This document shows, piece after piece, positions 24,002-34,789 of a stretch of DNA of 64,000 nucleotides. The translations under genes and the position numbers were made by a program. Origin of the DNA: Atherix ibis (Eukaryota > Arthropoda > Insecta > Diptera > Athericidae). The stretch spans positions 26,261,740 to 26,325,739 of the forward strand of contig OY282606.1 in the NCBI GenBank assembly GCA_958298945.1. Direction: 5' to 3'. The notes beneath the pieces were generated by a model that was not told where the DNA came from, made no database searches, and worked only from the letters and a program-made list of their open reading frames with translations. Position 1 is the first letter of the stretch, and each line of letters starts with the position of its first letter.

Positions 24002-25158
24002 CAGCGCTGTTTATGTTCCAGGTCGATTTTGTTGGCCGCCATTTTGGTTTGGATGACATTTGTCGGTTGGCATTTGACAGTCATAGAGAATGGTCAATAG
24101 CAATTTATTATGGAGCATCTAATGGCGCAACAAGGTGTTTATTTAAATAATTATTCAATTGTGAATACGCGGAGAAAACTACGTGACTTTTTTTTGCTGC
24201 TAATCATTTGCCGAGCAAGTCAACCATTCAGCGTGTAATGAATAACTTTGAAAATGTGCATATACTGGACGACAATTAAGGAAAAGTACATCTGAAAAAA
24301 TTAAGTGATCTACAAAAAGATTTGTTTTCTTACCCGAACAAAATCCAATTGACACAACCGCTGCTGGCAAATGACCCTGAATGGCGGCGAGACTGGAGTA
24401 CTCGAGTTTTACAGTTCAGTATAGACGACCACCATTTTTGGCAAAAAAACATTATGAGTAACGAAACAGACTTCAACTTGGCTGATTTTGTTTATAAACA
24501 GAATAGCCGCTATTGCAGCACTTAAAACCCTCAACTGATATACCAAAGACCACTAAACCCTTGTAGACTGACTAACTATGTTGCGGAATTTCGCCGGCGG
24601 CATTTTTGGGCTATATTTCTTTAAAGATGCTGGAGGCAATACTGTAATAATTACTGGTGACCGCTATCGAGACATGTTGGATATTGGATTATTTAGGCCT
24701 ACAAAACATGTGGCTCTAACAAGACAGTGCCACATCACATACACGTGTTGCGTTGCAAATTTTGAGAAAAAAAATTCCCGGCCGAATAATATCGAAAAAT
24801 GGGGATATCGACTGGTACCCACAATCACGTGATTTAAACCCTTCCGATTTCTTACTATGGGGATACTTGAAGGAAAAGGTGTACACTAACAAACAAATCA
24901 TAACTACCATGCTTAAGGAAAATATTCGCAACGAAATTGCTGAAATAACACCAGAAGTCTGCGAAAATGTTATGAAAAATGAGCTTTAAAGAGCTTGCCC
25001 TTGCGTCACGGTCAGAGGGGGACATTTGACCGACATCATATTCCTTGCACAATGCTAAAGACCATATAATCAATCAATAAAATATAAATTATAAAATGTT
25101 ATCTCATTTAGAAATTATTAAAAAAAAAACTTCGACCTGAAACATAAAACGCACCCTG
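24002..25158 (+). mobile_element. Fam-4 DD41D mariner, plus orientation
   Basis: Left end CAGCGCTGTTTATGTTCCAG (24002), a slightly damaged form of CAGGGTGCGTTTTATGTTCC. The right end is the inverted partner ACATAAAACGCACCCTG (ending 25158). The 5' leader carries GGCCGCCATTTTGG and TTTGACAG words. It is closely related to the minus-strand copy at 50634-51699, and about 180 bp of sequence beyond its right end also matches the flank of that copy. Confidence 0.85.
24112..24989 (+). pseudogene. Fam-4 transposase pseudogene
   Basis: Starts with MEHLMAQQGVYLNN (24112) and runs through helix-turn-helix remnants to KIQLTQPLLANDPEWRRDWS. The first catalytic motif reads MSNETDF where the sister copy has WSDEIHF, so the first Asp is Asn here. 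The second motif keeps its Asp, but a TAA replaces the preceding Gln codon (NMWL*QDSATSH, near 24705). A frameshift follows, and the third motif QSRDLNPSDFLLWGYLKEKV is intact in the next frame. The C-terminus ends VMKNEL at 24987. Inactive. Confidence 0.85.
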
Positions 25159-25159
25159 T

Positions 25160-25340
25160 TTTAACACCTCAAGAGATCTTTTAGCCAATTTCTCTTTAAA
25201 AGCCGATGAGTTTTTATGGTGAAAGTAGCGAAGGAGAGTTTTTTAACAAGGGGATTATAATGGTAAGATAATCTGGAAAGAAACTTTTTATAACGAGCAA
25301 CACATGAAAAACTTTTTTATAACGAGCAACACATGACTTA
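25160..25340 (-). pseudogene. 3' piece of a jockey-like retroelement flanking Fam-4
   Basis: This segment is an inverted, near-identical match to 50450-50631, the C-terminal end of the jockey-like element. Shared words are TTAACACC, GCAAGAGAT/TCAAGAGAT, GCCAATTTCTCTTTAAA, GTAGCGAAGGAG, GAAACTTTTTATAACGAGCA. The match stops at about 25340 after a short tandem duplication of ACTTTTTATAACGAGCAACA-type sequence (copies at about 25285 and 25311). Confidence 0.75.
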
Positions 25341-25454
25341 ACTCAATATGAGGAGGTGGGTTATAAAGATTTATGACCAAAATTCAAACACATTTGTTAA
25401 TTACTGATCAGAAATTGTTTCTAATACATTTCACATCGAACTAGAATTGCATTT

Positions 25455-25625
25455 AATACTATCGACACAAAAATTCTGTCCAATTATTTTGTGAATACAT
25501 TCATTCGTAAAAACGCACACACTTGCAAAATAACAGAAAGGGCATCAACCAAAATGGCGCCAATTTTAAAGTTCAGTATGCGATTTATGCGATGCCACCT
25601 TTAAAACCATTTATCGGCTTTTGAA
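25455..25625. repeat. Dispersed repeat, copy 1 (partner at 37455-37595)
   Basis: Shares CACAAAAATTCTGTCC, then a GGGC(A/C)...CAATTTTAAAGTT(C/T)AGTATGCGATT block and TTTAAAACCATTT with 37455-37595. No reading frame. Probably a small nonautonomous element of unknown class. Confidence 0.55.
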
Positions 25626-26459
25626 AATTACAAACAGAACTACATTTTGCAATGCACCTTAATTGATAATCCCTTTTAATTGGCTTAAATTTCTCCATAA
25701 AATTCTCATTTCAGATGAACTTTAAAATATTTTCAAAATAAAATGTTCAACTGCAAAAAATTGTTGATTACCTTGGAATCTTGTTGATGAAAGGCTTCCA
25801 TTTCTAAACTATTAATTAATTTAAATTCAGACTGCATATTTTAAAAATTATTATTTTTTTGTCAAAAATTCTTAAAAAAATCACTCCATCATTTATAATT
25901 TAGAATATACAAAAAAAATAAATTCCATAAAATATGAACTTAAAAAAAACTGCAAAAAAATTAGCATGAGTTATTATTTTAGTCAAAAATTCAACGTGTT
26001 TTAGATAATCTCCACTATTTTAGTTAACAAAGTTTTCTCAACAACTAATGCTGTTAATTTTTTTAAAACGTATTTCTTCTTGCACAAAAAAATTTCAAAC
26101 TGATTTAATCTAAAAAAAAAATTATTTTATTCATCAAAAATAATTAAAAAAAATTTCAAACGAAGACGTTCGTTCTAGTGTCTTAAGAAGTTGTTAAGAA
26201 AATAAATACTTTTTTAGAAATACCGCTGATATCTTAATTATACTATACGTTTAGGATTTTAAATGTTAGTAAATTCTATTTTTAAAAATAAAATTGAATA
26301 ATGCTGAATTTTATAGTGACTTGAATAATGCTGAATTTTGTTTCAAAATAAATGTCACTTCCATCTTGTATCAGCCTTGGGTTGGTTGTTGTTCGGCTCT
26401 CCTATTTAATAGATTTTCCACCTCCAGCTGATACTGTGTTGGACTACAATTTCCCACAG

Positions 26460-27430
26460 GAACTATAAAAAAACTTGTTAACCTTTTGCAAATTAGAGAC
26501 ATTCAAGTTGCGTTCAGTTATTATTCGTACTTGTGATAAAAGCCGAAAAATATCTTTCCTTAATCTATTGTTCATGAGCGGTAAAGTTTCTCTGGTTGTG
26601 TGGCTTGTGGTTTCTTTTTATTGACACCATATATGATCCAAATGCAAACCTTTTAGTTAAGAAATACTGGCCAACATATCACCTTCAGACTAAAATGCAT
26701 ACCAGAATGGTTTCTCCTCAGTCACTTGTGGGTTTTCAGAGCCCCAGAAATAATAATTTTGCCTATTAATGTCAGTTTCATTACTTTTCTGCTATACTAC
26801 CTCGTATAATTGCATAATTTTATATTCATTCAAATTGCGTTTAGCGATTATTCGTATTTGTGATAAAAGCCGAAAAATATCTTTCCTTAACCTATCATGC
26901 ATGAGCACCAAAATTTCTCTGGTTGTGTGGCTTGTGGTGCCTTTTTATTGACAGCATATATGATCCAAATGAACAACTTTTAGTTAAGAAATACCGGCCA
27001 ACATATCACCTTCAGACTAAAATGCATACCAGAATGGTTTCTCCTCAGTCACTTGTGGGTTTTCAGAGCCCCAGAAATAATAATTTTGCCTATTAATGTC
27101 AGTTTCATTACTTTTCTGCTATACTACCTCGTATAATTGCGTAATTTTATATTCATTCAAATTGCGTTTAGCGATTATTCGTATTTGTGATAAAAGCCGA
27201 AAAATATCTTTCCTTAACCTATCATGCATGAGCACCAAAATTTCTCTGGTTGTGTGGCTTGTGGTGCCTTTTTATTGACAGCATATTTGATCCAAATGCA
27301 AACCTTTTAGTTAAGAAATACCGGCCAATATATCACCTTCAGACTAAAATGCATACCAGAATGGCTTCTCCTCAGTCACTTGTGGGTTTTCAGAGCCCCA
27401 GAAATAATAATTATTACCTTTTTCATTATT
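26460..27430 (-). mobile_element. Fam-1 fragment triplicated in tandem (327-bp period)
   Basis: Three direct copies, starting near 26511, 26838 and 27165. The second and third are nearly identical; the same 60-codon chance frame appears at 26769 and 27096. On the minus strand the unit carries worn Fam-1 transposase text: GGGCTCTGAAAACCCACAAG, then EKPFWYAF, then a GGCACCACAAGCCACACAAC stretch equivalent to the family's QDGTTSHT region. The unit therefore spans the middle of the transposase, and neither element end is present. The plus-strand frames inside it are shadows. Confidence 0.8.
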
Positions 27431-27930
27431 TTTTTGTTGTACTATTTCGTATAATTGCTTAATTTTCTCAAACAAATCAAATTAATTTTTACGAGTATTA
27501 TTAATTTTTCCATTCGATTTTCAAGAGCAAAAATTGCTGTTAAAAATTATAACCGAAAAACCAAAAATATTATGTCAATATATGGAAACCAGAGTGCCCA
27601 CAACCGACCTGCCAGTATCAGTTAATTTATCCGGAAGTCTTCGCAACCAGAATATCCGCTATAGTATCTTAGAGGTTATTTCCATTTAGATCTCTTTTTT
27701 CTGTTGTTTTTTGCCACTTTTATCATATACTATCAACTATTATATTAGCAAATCAAACTATTTAGGTTTTTATTCATAATACGAGTGTGCCAAAAAATGA
27801 ATAGTGAGTGAGTGAACTTTTGCTTGATAAAAATTCTCTGTGAGTTGTCAAAAATAAGATTAATCACGACTTTGTGCACAGATTTCGTAAAGAGGTCATC
27901 TAAACAATAGCAGTCGTTTTCGTAACTTAC
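27431..27930. other. AT-rich stretch before a candidate exon
   Basis: Nothing recognised apart from short A/T runs. The minus-strand open frame at 27745-27948 has no motif and overlaps the candidate exon on the other strand. Confidence 0.4.
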
Positions 27931-27937
27931 TGGATCA

Positions 27938-28073
27938 ATGAACTTCAATAATAACGAAAGATATTTTGAGGCAAAACGAGAACATAATTCGGCAAGTATT
28001 GCTGCAAAAAATCGAACATTTTATTTTTGGCATAAATCGGACTCTTTAATAAATCAAGATGAAAATACTTTTG
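27938..28073 (+). CDS. Candidate first coding exon of an unidentified gene
   Basis: From ATG at 27938 the frame is open for 45 codons plus one base up to 28073, where it meets a near-perfect donor, TTTTG|GTAAGTAAG. The peptide starts MNFNNNERYFEAKREHNSAS and ends SLINQDENTF. It is hydrophilic, with no domain, signal or membrane segment that I recognise. A natural start is plausible because the ATG lies in an A-rich context (ATCAATGA). No partner exon could be placed, and composition here is as AT-rich as the surroundings, so this may be chance. It lies on the same strand as the TESK exon but 19 kb downstream. Confidence 0.3.
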
Positions 28074-29390
28074 GTAAGTAAGATTTTTTGCCAAAAGAAT
28101 ATCGGATATAAAAGATACGGTTCCGTTTTAATAAAAGAAAAATTTGTGCGGTTGGAAAGGAATTTATAGAAATTTAGAAAAAAGAAAATTTGGCAAAACC
28201 TTTTCGGGAATATTTTTTATTAGTCACTTTTAGAAGTTCTTAAACTTTTATGAAAAGTCAGTTTTTTTTTTAAGTTACAAAAACCAAATATTAAGGGATG
28301 ATTTTTAATATTTGGTTGTTGAACTATGTTTTTATACTGGAAAGTATTTTCTGGCATTGAACCAATTTCGTTCGGGTGAAATTGTGGCTGTGCCAATAAA
28401 CGGAAATAAATCTTCCGATTGTGCCAACCGGGGGAATAGGTAGTCCTTACTAGTATTCATTGCAGAAAGATGAGCTCTTATAAAGAATGTGGTATATTTG
28501 CTCGTCGAATGAATTGAATCCTGATCCCTAAAGTAAAGGAGGCACGTGATAAATGCAGAGTTTGTTCTTTTAAAACAACAACAACAAAAAAAAAACAGAT
28601 GACAGTTTTCCCGTAATAGAAAAATATTCGAATATTTACCAAAATGTCAAGGATATGCTTCCGAAAGTAGACGGAAATAAGAGTTTCTGTTGTTTTTACC
28701 AGATATTTATGTTTATCTAGAACTGAAGGATCTGTTGGATAAATTTACTTTGTACTGTTTATGAATCAATGTTCGTATACACATGATGTGTTCGCAGAGT
28801 GGCAATGTAGGATCTTGTCTCTAGGACTGTGTGTGTGTGTTTACATACGTAAACACTTTCACATTGTTTGTTCTCGGGTAAAAGAATGAATTTCATAAGC
28901 CAACAGGAAAATTGATATGCTCATTTACTTCCGGGATTGAGTGTTTATTCATTTTCCTGCAGCTGACAAAAACACACTTTCATATTGCATACTTAGATGA
29001 GGATTATTTTTTTAGAGCTTGAGTAGTGATAGGAAAAAAATTTAGTTGATTTATTCATTTTTTTGGATTAATAGTATTTTTTTTTTCTAATATAAATATT
29101 GTTCTGAGAAGATCCTACTTCTCTAGTAACCTTATTATCAGCTTATAGTAGAACAGGGAGCACTTTGTGCTTCGGGAAGTAAAGTTTTGGCTAAAATGAA
29201 ATTATATTATTCGAACCGAAAATAACATTCAAATTAAATCCAAAAAACTTTTTCCTAGACTTCTTTTGAGGTAACTTTTGAAGACTTTTTTCACAATCCA
29301 CTTTGGCTACTAGTTAACGAATGTTGCTCGAAAATTTAAAAATTGTCTACGTAGATATAATCTTTCCTGTAGACCGATAAAAAAAAATCC
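28074..29390. other. Noncoding stretch with a less AT-rich segment
   Basis: No gene recognised. About 28720-28990 is less AT-rich, with a (GT)5 run at 28829, TTTACATACGTAAACA (a 16-bp palindrome-like word) and CTGCAGCTG. It could be a regulatory segment; there is no direct proof. Confidence 0.4.
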
Positions 29391-29399
29391 AACGGCATA

Positions 29400-29810
29400 A
29401 AATTCAAAAATTTTGGAAGCCAATTTAGCTCATTAAATTTTAAAATTACACGTCCTGGGAACTCTGCACGCAACAAAGCCAAAATGTAGGCTTGGAGCGT
29501 TTTTTTGTTCAAAGTACATTAACCGTGACGTTTAGACAAAAAGACGGTTATGATTTATCAGAAGTAACAGTCGCCCCATGCTTTTTTTTAAATTTTTAGG
29601 GATATCTATAACTACAACATCACACGACCATTTACCTTTAAATCTTCGATGTGTGTTTTTCTGGAAAGGAAGTGGAGGATAGTTTCTGAACAAGGGGATT
29701 AGTATGATTGGAGGAGATACGAAAATGGAAGTTAGCCCAAATTTCTTGGTGGCTTCTGGCTTCATCTTGTTGGAACCACATATTAAAATCTTCAAGTTCA
29801 GATCAAAAAA
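29400..29810 (-). pseudogene. DD41D-like mariner transposase fragment
   Basis: Minus-strand remnant. Reading down from about 29790, AACATGTGGTTCCAACAAG-like sequence (plus-strand CTTGTTGGAACCACATATT near 29766) decodes to NMWFQQDEARSH in a shifted frame. Near 29500-29400, LQAYILALLRAEFPGRVI decodes, followed by a worn NELNWLP. These correspond to the segment around the second catalytic Asp and the helix before the third. About 250 bp of unrelated sequence separates the two pieces. No terminal repeats were found. Confidence 0.5.
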
Positions 29811-30034
29811 ACTTTCTGAATATTAGGTCATAGCTCTTTTAAAAATAAAATCGAAAAAATGCCACCCTCTGACCAATTCGAGTCTGTAAGTCCATTTTGG
29901 TTCAGTAGGGCATTGTACAAAAGTACTTTACTGTCTATAGTTAATTTAGAAGTCGAACTAGTTGTAGGTATCGTTTTTTTAGTTCTTGTATTTTAAGTCT
30001 GGTATGTGGATTCCATGTGAAGCGTTTGTCTTAA

Positions 30035-30945
30035 GTTCAGTCCTTAATTTCCGCGGGTTACGTATATTCGATTTTCGATTTTTTTTGTGGCGTTATGAAT
30101 TTTGAATTTCCGCGGGTTACGTATATTCGATTTTTTGTGGCGTTATGTTGGTAATCATGTCTCTCACTTATGCCGACAAGTTCGGCCATTTTGAATGTTC
30201 AGTCAATTTTTGACAGCTGTTTTGCTTCCACGTGTTTTGGCTCGTCTTCGATTTTTGCCCATTCCAAAAAATGGATCAAAGAATCTGTTTCGGGAACAAG
30301 AAAAAGTCACAGGGGGCCAGATCTGGGGAATACGGTGGCTGCGGCATTATTAGTGTGTTGTTTGCCAAAAATGACAAAAGCCAATTTTTGTTCTTCCACA
30401 ATTCCTGGCGTTTGAGGCGGATTCCTTCGCACAACTTACGCATAACTTGCAGGTAATATTCCTTATTGACCGTTTTACCCTGTGGCAAGAACTCATGATG
30501 CAGCACGCCCCTACAATCGAAGAAAACTGTAAGCAGTACCTTCACAATCGACTGAACTTGGCGCGCTTTTTTCGGTCTTGGCTTGTGCAGCAGCTTCCAT
30601 TGGGATAATTGAGCTTTTGTTTCCATGTCTTAATCATAAACCTATGATTCGTCACCAGTTATGACCCTCTGGAGCAAATTTGGGTCGTCGCGTACAGAGG
30701 CCAACAGCTCCTTAGCAATGTTAATGCGATGCTGTTTTTGGTCGAAATTGAGCAAAAATCGAAGACGAGCCAAAACACGTGCACGCAAAGCAGCTGTCAA
30801 AAATTAACTGAATATTCAAAATGGCTGAACTTGTAGGCATAAGTGAGAGACATGATTACCAACATAACGCCACCAAAAAATCGGAAATCGTATATACGTA
30901 ACCCGCGGAAATTCAAAATTCGCGATACTTTTTGAACAGACATCG
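30035..30945. mobile_element. Fam-3 mariner fold-back with two 5' ends
   Basis: Left part (about 30035-30300): a damaged Fam-3 5' end (ATTTCCGCGGGTTACGTATA, present twice at about 30045 and 30105), then the leader and ATGGATCAAAGAATCTGTTT, the transposase start, in plus orientation. At about 30290 the sequence switches to the minus strand of the transposase C-terminal half. The right part (30710-30945) is again the 5' leader and 5' end, inverted, with TA after 30945. Both ends are therefore 5'-type, as in the 248-bp derivative at 9734. Confidence 0.8.
30276..30780 (-). pseudogene. Fam-3 transposase fragment
   Basis: Minus-strand piece of the DD34D transposase. It starts in the middle of the protein (about 30780: FDQKQHRINIAKELL-like, then a VITGDES-equivalent with a stop near 30630) and continues with KAQLSQWKLLHKPRPKKARQ, VLLTVFFDCRGVLHHEFLPQ and WKNKNWLLSFLANNTLIMP, ending PPYSPDLAPCDFFLFPKQ. 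The second catalytic segment HHDNAPAH has been deleted (WLLS joins FLANN). The third catalytic Asp (APCDFF) remains. The N-terminal third is absent. Confidence 0.8.
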
Positions 30946-31059
30946 TAAATGGGAGGATATGGTTCACAGCAGAGAGTAAAAGTCACGTTTTTACTCTCTA
31001 CCTGGTAAACCAGTTCTGGAGGATTTGTTTTTGGATTTGGAGAATTTCGAAAACATGTT

Positions 31060-31345
31060 GGGGATTTTCGCTAGATGCAAGACGTATTTAGCAAAGAAGA
31101 TATTGTGATGCATTGAAATATCGGATATATAAATGTTGTAGAAAATGGGTCCAAGTTCACTTCCCTATGGAATACCAGAAAAATTGGAGAGTTGGTTGGA
31201 TTCGTCTACTTCGAAGTGTCGGTTGGAAAGAAATCTTAGGATTTGGAAATAAGTAGTAGCAAGGATCCTCTTGAGTTTCCAGAGTAAGCCCGGGTGCCAA
31301 ACTCTATTAAAAACTTGACTTGTATCAAGAAAGTCCATGCTTTAT
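31060..31345 (-). pseudogene. Non-LTR reverse transcriptase fragment
   Basis: Minus-strand, reading from 31345: SQVFNRVWHPGLLWKLKRI followed by TTYFQILRFLSNRHFEVD, then NFSGIP-stop-GSELGPIFYNIYIS. These are the AFDRVWH-GL and SGVPQGS-LGP motifs of jockey-clade reverse transcriptase. The first motif matches the element at 49155 (AFDRVWHPGLICTL). The catalytic box that should follow is not recognisable. Confidence 0.7.
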
Positions 31346-31379
31346 TTTCAAAATAAATGACATGAATTTTGATTATTTC

Positions 31380-31580
31380 TGTATTTGCCGAGCTAGAAAT
31401 GAGCCTCATCGCTTGTACAATGTTTTTGCAATTGTAACTTATTATTCGATAATAATTGGATCCATATTATAAAATGGCAAACCATAGACTTAATTAATTC
31501 CACCTTTAATTTTTGACATCTGTCATATAACAGAGCTATACTTTCCAAATCACGAAATGGATAATTCGTTTCTAACTGAA
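31380..31580 (-). mobile_element. Fam-1 5' end fragment
   Basis: Minus-strand 5' end of Fam-1: CTTTCCAAATCACGAAATGG terminus near 31543-31562, TTGACATCTGTCA-type word near 31516, CACCTTTAATT, then AAAATGGCAAACCATAGAC. It is cut off after GAGCCTCATCGCTTG at about 31400. No coding capacity. Confidence 0.65.
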
Positions 31581-33954
31581 CTTTAAAAGTTTTTGTCTTA
31601 TTTAATTATTTTTTTTAACATTAGATTAATTCACAAAGTATTTGAAGAGAAAAAAATACAAGAAAAAAAATAATTCGCTTATCTCTTATAAGTAAGAAAA
31701 ATATTCAATAAAATAACAGAGAAATCCTTGAATGCTAAAAGGAAAATGTTGCTAACAAAAAAATGTAATCGTATTATTTGTGAACAATTTGTAATACTTC
31801 AGCCCCAATAGCAGCTATCACTTTTCCTATTAATAACATAACATTTGAATCGATTTAAAATAATAAAAAAGCAATAATCTTAATGGCAATATGGAATAAA
31901 TCACTTCCACCTCTCTGTGTACATGATATTAGATTAAATTATGGAAAAAAATCCGCGTCCCTAGTGTCTCTGTTCGGGAATAATCATTGTCGAGACTCTT
32001 AAAGTCTTTTAGGTCTATTTACTGTACTTTAGGTGCTGTGAAGATTTGATAATGCAGAGAAAAAGCAATAAATTTGAATCAAGAAAATATTTTAATCCAA
32101 TTGGAATGAACAGTTCCCATAGTACGAGGAAAGAGCTACTCGACTCTAGGGGATCCCTCCCTAGAAGTAAGTAGATATTAATAAAGTATGTCGTGGAAAC
32201 TGATACTTGTACTATATGTATTACAATTAAATGCTCTTCTGTATCTTATTATCAGATAAATATAATTATCACGAGGAAGTGTGAAAATTTTTCTAAAAAA
32301 TTTGGATTTGTTTAAAAGCTTTGATTAATAAACAGTTTTTGAAAATAAACTTTTATTCGTAAATTGGGTTAAAAATAAAAAAATTTCATTTCATTGAATA
32401 TTTTTCACAAATAAATTAACCCCCCCCCCCCTCCATAAGGGGAGTGACAGAGCCCCTCTAATCTTCTTACTTCCTTGTTGACACTATTCGTAGTCACCTT
32501 CACCTCCTCGGTTACACTTCTTTGACCTGGAGGACAAAAAAAGGTTATAGCGACTTAGATCAGGTAATTAAGGGAGGGGGGGGGTCTGGGTAACCAGAGC
32601 CCCCAAATCTCTTTTACCGACAAATAATTTATTGTCCGCGTGTCCGTAATATTCATTCGATCTGACACGAAGAATCCTTTTTCTTAACATTTAAAGGAGT
32701 TAATTATAAAAACTTGCTTGACAGTGTATCCTAAATGAGGAATGTTCCCTATTGGCTCTTCGCAAGTCTAACTCACGGATTAACCAATCTTAACATAAAA
32801 TTTCATAGCACGTCCTTATTCTAAATTTGATTGTTCCAGTTTTCGCACTACGAAAACACAACTGCAATTATGACGCTCTGTTGGAACGCGTAATTAATTA
32901 CAGGACAACAAAAAAATACCTCAGGACGCAGTGACGCACACGTACTGCTATAAAATATTTAAATAAAAATTCTTTAAATTAAGCAATATATAAGAAAAAC
33001 TTTCATAATAAAAAAAGGATATTATGTATTTTACAAAAAAAAAAAAAATAATCTCAAGGTCTAAACATAAAAAGCGTCAGCTTGAGCAGATATTCGAGAA
33101 ACTTTGCTTATTTTGTTGTGTATAATTTTAATAAATTCGGAATTGTATTCTTATTGAAATTCTAACTACAACAGATGGTAGACGAACAAGAAATCTACAA
33201 AATTTATAATATCTATTGGGCAAAAGAAAAAGTTTTAGATTTTTTTTTATATAATTATTCTTGGAAAAGAAATAGTCAAAAAATTTCACCTTGACCAGGC
33301 ACTGTCACGAATTATGACACGTCTAAGGATAGTCAAATACCTTTTGTGACAGTGTAAACCGAATCGGTCCCACCTGTTTATGGGGTTAATAATCGCCACA
33401 TATTATAAGAAGAGTATTACGGAATATGATATTTGAATGGCAAAAATATTATCGATAAAATTTATTTTAATTTTGAATTTTGAACTTTTTTTCTATACAA
33501 AAGAGAATTTGTGGTTTGTCACATTGAAATGACCAAATTACCATAAAAAAAATGTTTGATGAATCAGAGAAAAAATTTTGTATTGACAAAAAAATGTAAA
33601 TATTGATTGGTTTATTTTGTATTGAACAATAATCGGTTTGTGGTCAGAACTATTAAACTCGATATTGCCCAGGAGCCATGATTTGTTGACATTTATTCCT
33701 TCTCAATGTAATATCGTAATTTTGAAAAAACAAAATGCCTATTTGGATATTTCTTTAACATAACTGACCTCATCTTCATCGCGAATCTGTTTAAATATAT
33801 TTTTTTTATATTCGAAGGGATAACAATGTTTTCATAAAAATATCATCGATTTTATATCAAAGGAGTTTTGCAATAATTTCATTATTTTTATAATAAGTGG
33901 TTTAAGATGTACTCATTGTGAAATAAAAGTGACTTTTATAAGAAAAATTATGTT
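31581..33954. other. AT-rich stretch with C-run and a short shared segment
   Basis: No gene recognised. Contains a run of 12 C residues at 32420-32431 and a GGGAGGGGGGGGG run near 32572. The segment at about 32820-32890 (CTACGAAAACACAACTGCAA then TTATGACGCTCT) resembles 40975-41030, suggesting two copies of an undefined repeat. Confidence 0.45.
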
Positions 33955-34029
33955 ATCAGAAAATAAAGGATTATCCAATTTGTGTGTCGGAAAGTCAAGT
34001 TGAATAGAAAGTACTAGAACTTTAGATTA

Positions 34030-34470
34030 TCAGGTGTATAAGCTTAAATCCGCTGTTTTTTTTATAGTGTCCAATTCTGCATCTTCAAATTTGTTAACCG
34101 GTCCGGGACACTTCTTGTCTTTCACGTTGAAATAACCACTTTTGTAGCCTTGGAACCATTTGCAACACGTTCTCTCACTAATATAATCCTCACCATAAGA
34201 ACGCTCCTGAGCCGCAGATTTTTTCGAATTGAAGAAAAACTCCCCGCAAATGACGCTTATTTGGCTCAAATTTCGTGAAAAGCACAAAAAAATATATATC
34301 GCCCATAAAAAGTCACAAATATAATAATGAGCAGTTGGTGACACATGGCTAAGCTTACGATTTGACGTTTCTGATCCGATTTACTGCTGGCGCCATCTAT
34401 TGGAATAAAACGACGGTTTACCATATGGAATATTTTCTGATGACCAGTCATATTGCGTTTCTGGCACATT
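34030..34470 (-). mobile_element. Chimeric mariner fragment inserted in Fam-1
   Basis: The left edge is the Fam-2 terminus TCAGGTGTATAAGCTTAAAT (34030). It is joined directly to the minus strand of a mauritiana-type transposase N-terminus: SQISVICGEFFFNSKKSAAQ, RTCCKWFQGYKSGYFNVKD and VNKFEDAEL in an open 104-codon frame (34344-34030). This wording differs from the Fam-2 copies at 13671 and 20376, so it may be a different subfamily. No right-hand terminal repeat could be identified; ATGGCGCCA near 34388 resembles the leader of Fam-2. All catalytic domains are missing. Confidence 0.6.
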
Positions 34471-34789
34471 TCGTGTTATAATTACAAATGTTATTAAAAT
34501 TATTTACACTAAAATTATTAATACTTATTATGATTGGAAGACATATTTTCTTATTATCATATTTTGTATATAAATTAATAAATATCCTCATTGATAAATT
34601 AAATGATATAAAAATTTTCATATACAATCAACAAAATATCAATTGAAAAAGTCGCTTAAAAAATAACAAAAAAAAAATATTTTACCATAAATATATTATT
34701 ACAATCCTTGGATCTTGCCATTATGCATGAAATATAATATTATTTAAATGGCCGTCACGAGTCTTCGAAAAGAACATATTTTTAAAATC

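Noticed and set aside
26769..27278. Two identical 60-residue frames that look like a protein family
   Set aside because: They are the same chance frame in two units of the 327-bp tandem repeat, on the strand opposite to the mariner text.
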